Positions 37,696-39,807 of a DNA stretch of 39,807 nt are shown here, one piece after another. The translations under genes were made by a program, and so were the position numbers. The DNA lies in IMG/VR virus record IMGVR_UViG_3300008110_000299, positions 1 to 39,807 of that record; one strand, written 5' to 3'. Each line of letters opens with the position of its first letter. The stretch's first letter is position 1. Source of the DNA: a virus. Under the pieces are notes generated by a model, which saw only the letters and a list, made by a program, of their open reading frames with translations, was not told where the DNA came from and searched no databases.

Positions 37696-38157
37696 TTATG
37701 CGCCCCGCGCTAAAAACGCTTGAAAAAATGTAAAGCCATTTGACGAATCTACAATTGGTGTTCCGCTTTTTACGCCTATGTATATGTAGGCTTCAACATA
37801 ATCTGTTGATCCATTGCAATATACTAAACAACTTCCAGAAAAGTCGTTAACAAACGTATTTGTCGCAATAGTTCCAATGTCCTGCAAGCGTTTATAATTA
37901 CTTCCATTTTTATAACAAAGAAGAATTGATCTTGACGGCTCGCCAGAACCGTATGGCCCTGCTCCAATATTTATTTGATAGTAACCAGCAACAGTAGGCG
38001 TAAATCTAGAAGACGCAAAATTACTGTTGGTGTCATATTCTTCCGTACCAAAAACTATTTTTGTGTATGTGTCCGCAGATATTGTTTGCGGCGTACTTGA
38101 ATAAGCACTAAACGCTGGGCCGTTGCCCAGTGCTGCGAGAGTTACTGCTGCTGTCAT
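37696..38157 (-). CDS. C1q-like fibre domain protein, 153 aa
   Basis: Beta-sandwich protein: YDTNSNFASSRFTPTVAGYY followed by QINIGAGPYG matches the C1q/TNF-like jelly-roll domain in phage fibres (DTxSNFxxxxFTPxVAGYYQ). The C-terminal FFQAFLARGA closes the fold. C1q-like trimers serve as adhesion heads in phages. ATGA overlap upstream. Lower GC and codon use differ from neighbouring fibre genes, hinting at recent acquisition. Confidence 0.75.
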   Translation of the reverse strand: MTAAVTLAALGNGPAFSAYSSTPQTISADTYTKIVFGTEEYDTNSNFASSRFTPTVAGYYQINIGAGPYGSGEPSRSILLCYKNGSNYKRLQDIGTIATNTFVNDFSGSCLVYCNGSTDYVEAYIYIGVKSGTPIVDSSNGFTFFQAFLARGA

Positions 38158-38387
38158 GCTAGTTGCTCCATGATTGTCTTCAGTGCGGCCACGTCAGCGG
38201 CAGCGTCAACAGCGGTCTGCATGTCAGCGTATTTGGTACGGATAGCTGCACGGGCAGCTTCAGCGGCTGCGGCCTCTGACGGGATGGTGGCCTTTACATC
38301 CAGTGGCGCAAACTCTTGGGCACGGGCGGCTCTACGCGCATCATGCGTGATGGCCTTGGCCTTAGTTAGGTCGATTACGATGCCCAT
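38154..38387 (-). CDS. Small helical tail-associated protein, 77 aa
   Basis: ATG 38387 (MGIVIDLTKAKAITHD) chosen over GTG 38393 because GAGGAG lies 7 bases before it. KAITHDARRAARAQEFAPLD then an Ala-rich helical tail (AAAAEAARAAIRTKYADMQT). This type recurs between fibre genes of environmental phages. Coiled coil; function unknown, perhaps fibre assembly. Confidence 0.65.
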   Translation of the reverse strand: MGIVIDLTKAKAITHDARRAARAQEFAPLDVKATIPSEAAAAEAARAAIRTKYADMQTAVDAAADVAALKTIMEQLA

Positions 38388-38551
38388 GTCCACGCTCCTC
38401 TAAATGTTCTGTCTGACGGAATGTCTGCAACATCCACAATTGCGTACTCAGCGCCCTCTGGAATGTCTTTCATACAGGCTTCAATAGTCTCTGCGGGGAT
38501 GATGACAGCTACGCCGCCGTCTGTGGTTTTGTAGATGATTCTTTGGGTCAT
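38375..38551 (-). CDS. Small tail-associated protein, 58 aa
   Basis: Begins 9 bases after the 384-aa fibre stop with ribosome binding site AAAGAACACC. MTQRIIYKTTDGGVAVIIPA then CMKDIPEGAEYAIVDVADIP and a RTFRGAWTW end. The pattern (IIYxTxDGGVAVIxPxxE ... DVxDIPxDRxFRxAW) is common beside phage tail fibres. Overlaps the next gene by 13 bases. Function unknown. Confidence 0.7.
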   Translation of the reverse strand: MTQRIIYKTTDGGVAVIIPAETIEACMKDIPEGAEYAIVDVADIPSDRTFRGAWTWAS

Positions 38552-38560
38552 GGTGTTCTT

Positions 38561-39715
38561 TCAGCGAAAAACAGTGGCAGTAATAAACTCATTGTCTGAG
38601 GGATTTTCTGTTAACTGTCTACAGATAATTCTTAGGCTACCTGCGGCTAATCCGTTAACAGTAAATACCCTTGACGCATTTTGCAATATTTGCATTGACG
38701 CTGAATAATTTGCGTCAGGCATTGCAGTAGTAAAGTTAATTGTGTAATCACCAGTTCCGTTATCCGTAATACTCGACACATTCCCACTTGCGCGAATCGC
38801 CACAGTGCCAGTGCCGTTGAAGTTGACCCATGCGCGGCAACCGTAAGCCGTGGCAACAGAGCCGTAGCCTGAGTTGAATTGAAGAAGTCCTGCGGCGGTT
38901 AAACGAGCTTGTTCTGTACCACCAGCCGTATCTCCGCTTGTACCGCCTGTGCTAAATGCTAAATACCCAGTGCTGGAAGCAATCCTTGTTGTGTTTGCCG
39001 AACCCAGTGTTGCGGAGCCGTCTTCAAAAACAATGGATGTCAATTGCCCAGAAGTTCCTGAACGAGAAAAACGACTAGCCGCAGCAGCCGTGCTTCTAAT
39101 ATCCAGTGTTACTGCTGGCGAAGTAGTCCCAATTCCCACATTCCCGCTGACCGCTGCCAAATTAACCCCGGTGTTGAATGTCGTAGACCCAGTTACTGTC
39201 CCGCCTGTCAGTGGTAGGGCGTTGGTCAGCGAAGTGAGGGTGTAGTATTCAATCGTCACCAGATCGCCAGCAGTTGCTGCGTTTGCCAGAGTGATTGTGG
39301 TTCCGTTGGTGGCTGTGAAGTCAGCGTTGCCCAGCCTTGCACCGTTGCGGAACACCTGTACGAAGCCGGGGGTGTAGCTGCCAGCCGAAGCAAACACAGT
39401 CTGTCCAGCCGTGGCAGTCAGGTCAGTTGAACTCAGGAACGCAGTGTTGCCCGGTGAGGACGAGCCAATCACTGGCAGACCTAAGTACAGCACAGCAATG
39501 TTGTTTGTCCCTGTCGGCGGGGCTGGGCTGAACGTCAGGGTTGTACCGATGACGGAGTACAGGTTGGGGTTCTGCACCACGCCACTGATGGCGACCATGA
39601 TGGAAGTTGTGCTTGCTGGAGCGTATGTCAGCGTAAAGGCAGTGGTTGTGCCGTTACCAGAGAACTGATCGAACGGAAACGCTGCTGTGGTTGGCTCTGC
39701 GCCGATGTAGCTCAT
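38561..39715 (-). CDS. Tail fibre protein, 384 aa
   Basis: Starts MSYIGAEPTTAAFPFDQFSG, the conserved start of many environmental phage tail fibres, with an N-terminal repeat domain (TAFTLTYAPASTTSIMVAIS, GFVQVFRNGARL). Middle TGGTVTGSTTFNTGVNLAAV and GNVGIGTTSPAVTLDIRSTA are the GIGTTSP fibre-shaft motif. The C-terminal domain is beta-rich (TGTVAIRASGNVSSI). Likely a shaft protein of a host-recognition fibre. ATGA overlap with the upstream partial gene. Confidence 0.85.
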   Translation of the reverse strand: MSYIGAEPTTAAFPFDQFSGNGTTTAFTLTYAPASTTSIMVAISGVVQNPNLYSVIGTTLTFSPAPPTGTNNIAVLYLGLPVIGSSSPGNTAFLSSTDLTATAGQTVFASAGSYTPGFVQVFRNGARLGNADFTATNGTTITLANAATAGDLVTIEYYTLTSLTNALPLTGGTVTGSTTFNTGVNLAAVSGNVGIGTTSPAVTLDIRSTAAAASRFSRSGTSGQLTSIVFEDGSATLGSANTTRIASSTGYLAFSTGGTSGDTAGGTEQARLTAAGLLQFNSGYGSVATAYGCRAWVNFNGTGTVAIRASGNVSSITDNGTGDYTINFTTAMPDANYSASMQILQNASRVFTVNGLAAGSLRIICRQLTENPSDNEFITATVFR

Positions 39716-39807
39716 TTAGGGAACTCCTCTTTAACTGCCGTGATAGCGGCTTTCCATGCGTCCATGCCACCGTGGTAGAGCAGATCAAGCTGGTCAGCAA
39801 TTGATGG
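39712..39807 (-). CDS. Partial tail protein, C-terminal 31 aa
   Basis: Only the end of the gene lies in the window; it enters from the right edge. The frame reads PSIADQLDLLYHGGMDAWKA and ends VKEEFPK, overlapping the next start as ATGA. IADQLDxLYHxGxxxWKxxIxxVKxxFPK is a common C-terminal motif of phage tail proteins. Marks the continuation of the leftward late operon. Confidence 0.7.
   Translation of the reverse strand, partial: PSIADQLDLLYHGGMDAWKAAITAVKEEFPK

Noticed and set aside
36454-39715. Diversity-generating retroelement acting on tail fibres
   Set aside because: No reverse transcriptase gene or template/variable repeat pair seen near the fibre genes.

Overview
This window looks like a large part of a tailed bacteriophage genome, most probably podovirus-like. 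The DNA is densely packed, nearly every gene overlaps the next by ATGA or TAATG, and there are replication, nucleotide-metabolism, lysis, tail-fibre and internal-virion genes but no cellular housekeeping genes. No phage RNA polymerase is visible, and the promoters I can read are near-consensus bacterial sigma70 promoters, so transcription probably depends on host RNA polymerase. A strong early promoter is followed by an rRNA-type boxA (GTTCTTTAAAAAT) of the form I associate with betaproteobacterial rRNA operons. With the moderate GC content this weakly suggests a freshwater betaproteobacterial host, which is inference only. A tyrosine recombinase implies that integration is possible, but I see no repressor or attachment site.

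Layout. 1-449 is a non-coding repeat and promoter region. 450-7094 is a rightward early region of about 28 small genes, most under 100 aa. It includes a GP88-family protein, a putative papain-like cysteine peptidase and two DpnD/PcfM-like paralogues, with repeated promoter cassettes and repeated Shine-Dalgarno leaders. 7091-10357 has its own promoter and encodes a DUF932 protein, an ADP-ribosylglycohydrolase, a membrane protein and the recombinase. 10354-25172 is the rightward replication and nucleotide region: ThyX, primase-helicase, a family-B-type DNA polymerase, a gp2.5-like single-strand binding protein, a 5'-3' exonuclease, a dATP/dGTP diphosphohydrolase, an HNH nuclease, an RNA ligase, NrdA and NrdB, a PD-(D/E)XK nuclease and several small proteins.

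A bidirectional terminator (25177-25205) separates this from a leftward late operon that fills 25205-39807 and enters from beyond the right edge. In transcription order (right to left) it carries tail and fibre proteins, a lysis cassette (XhlA-like protein, small proteins, 3TM-type holin, M15 endolysin) and a set of large helical or alanine-rich virion proteins. It ends in a 1374-aa internal virion protein with an ADP-ribosyltransferase-like segment. Terminase, portal, capsid and most tail genes must lie outside the window.

Working together: the early genes probably remodel the host, while RNR, ThyX and the diphosphohydrolase shape the dNTP pool. The helicase, polymerase, SSB and exonuclease copy the genome, and the late operon builds fibres, lyses the cell and supplies proteins likely ejected with the DNA. 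The most interesting possibilities are the pairing of an ADP-ribosylglycohydrolase with a virion ART-like domain, the rRNA-like antitermination leader, and a large internal protein that appears split by a one-base frameshift.
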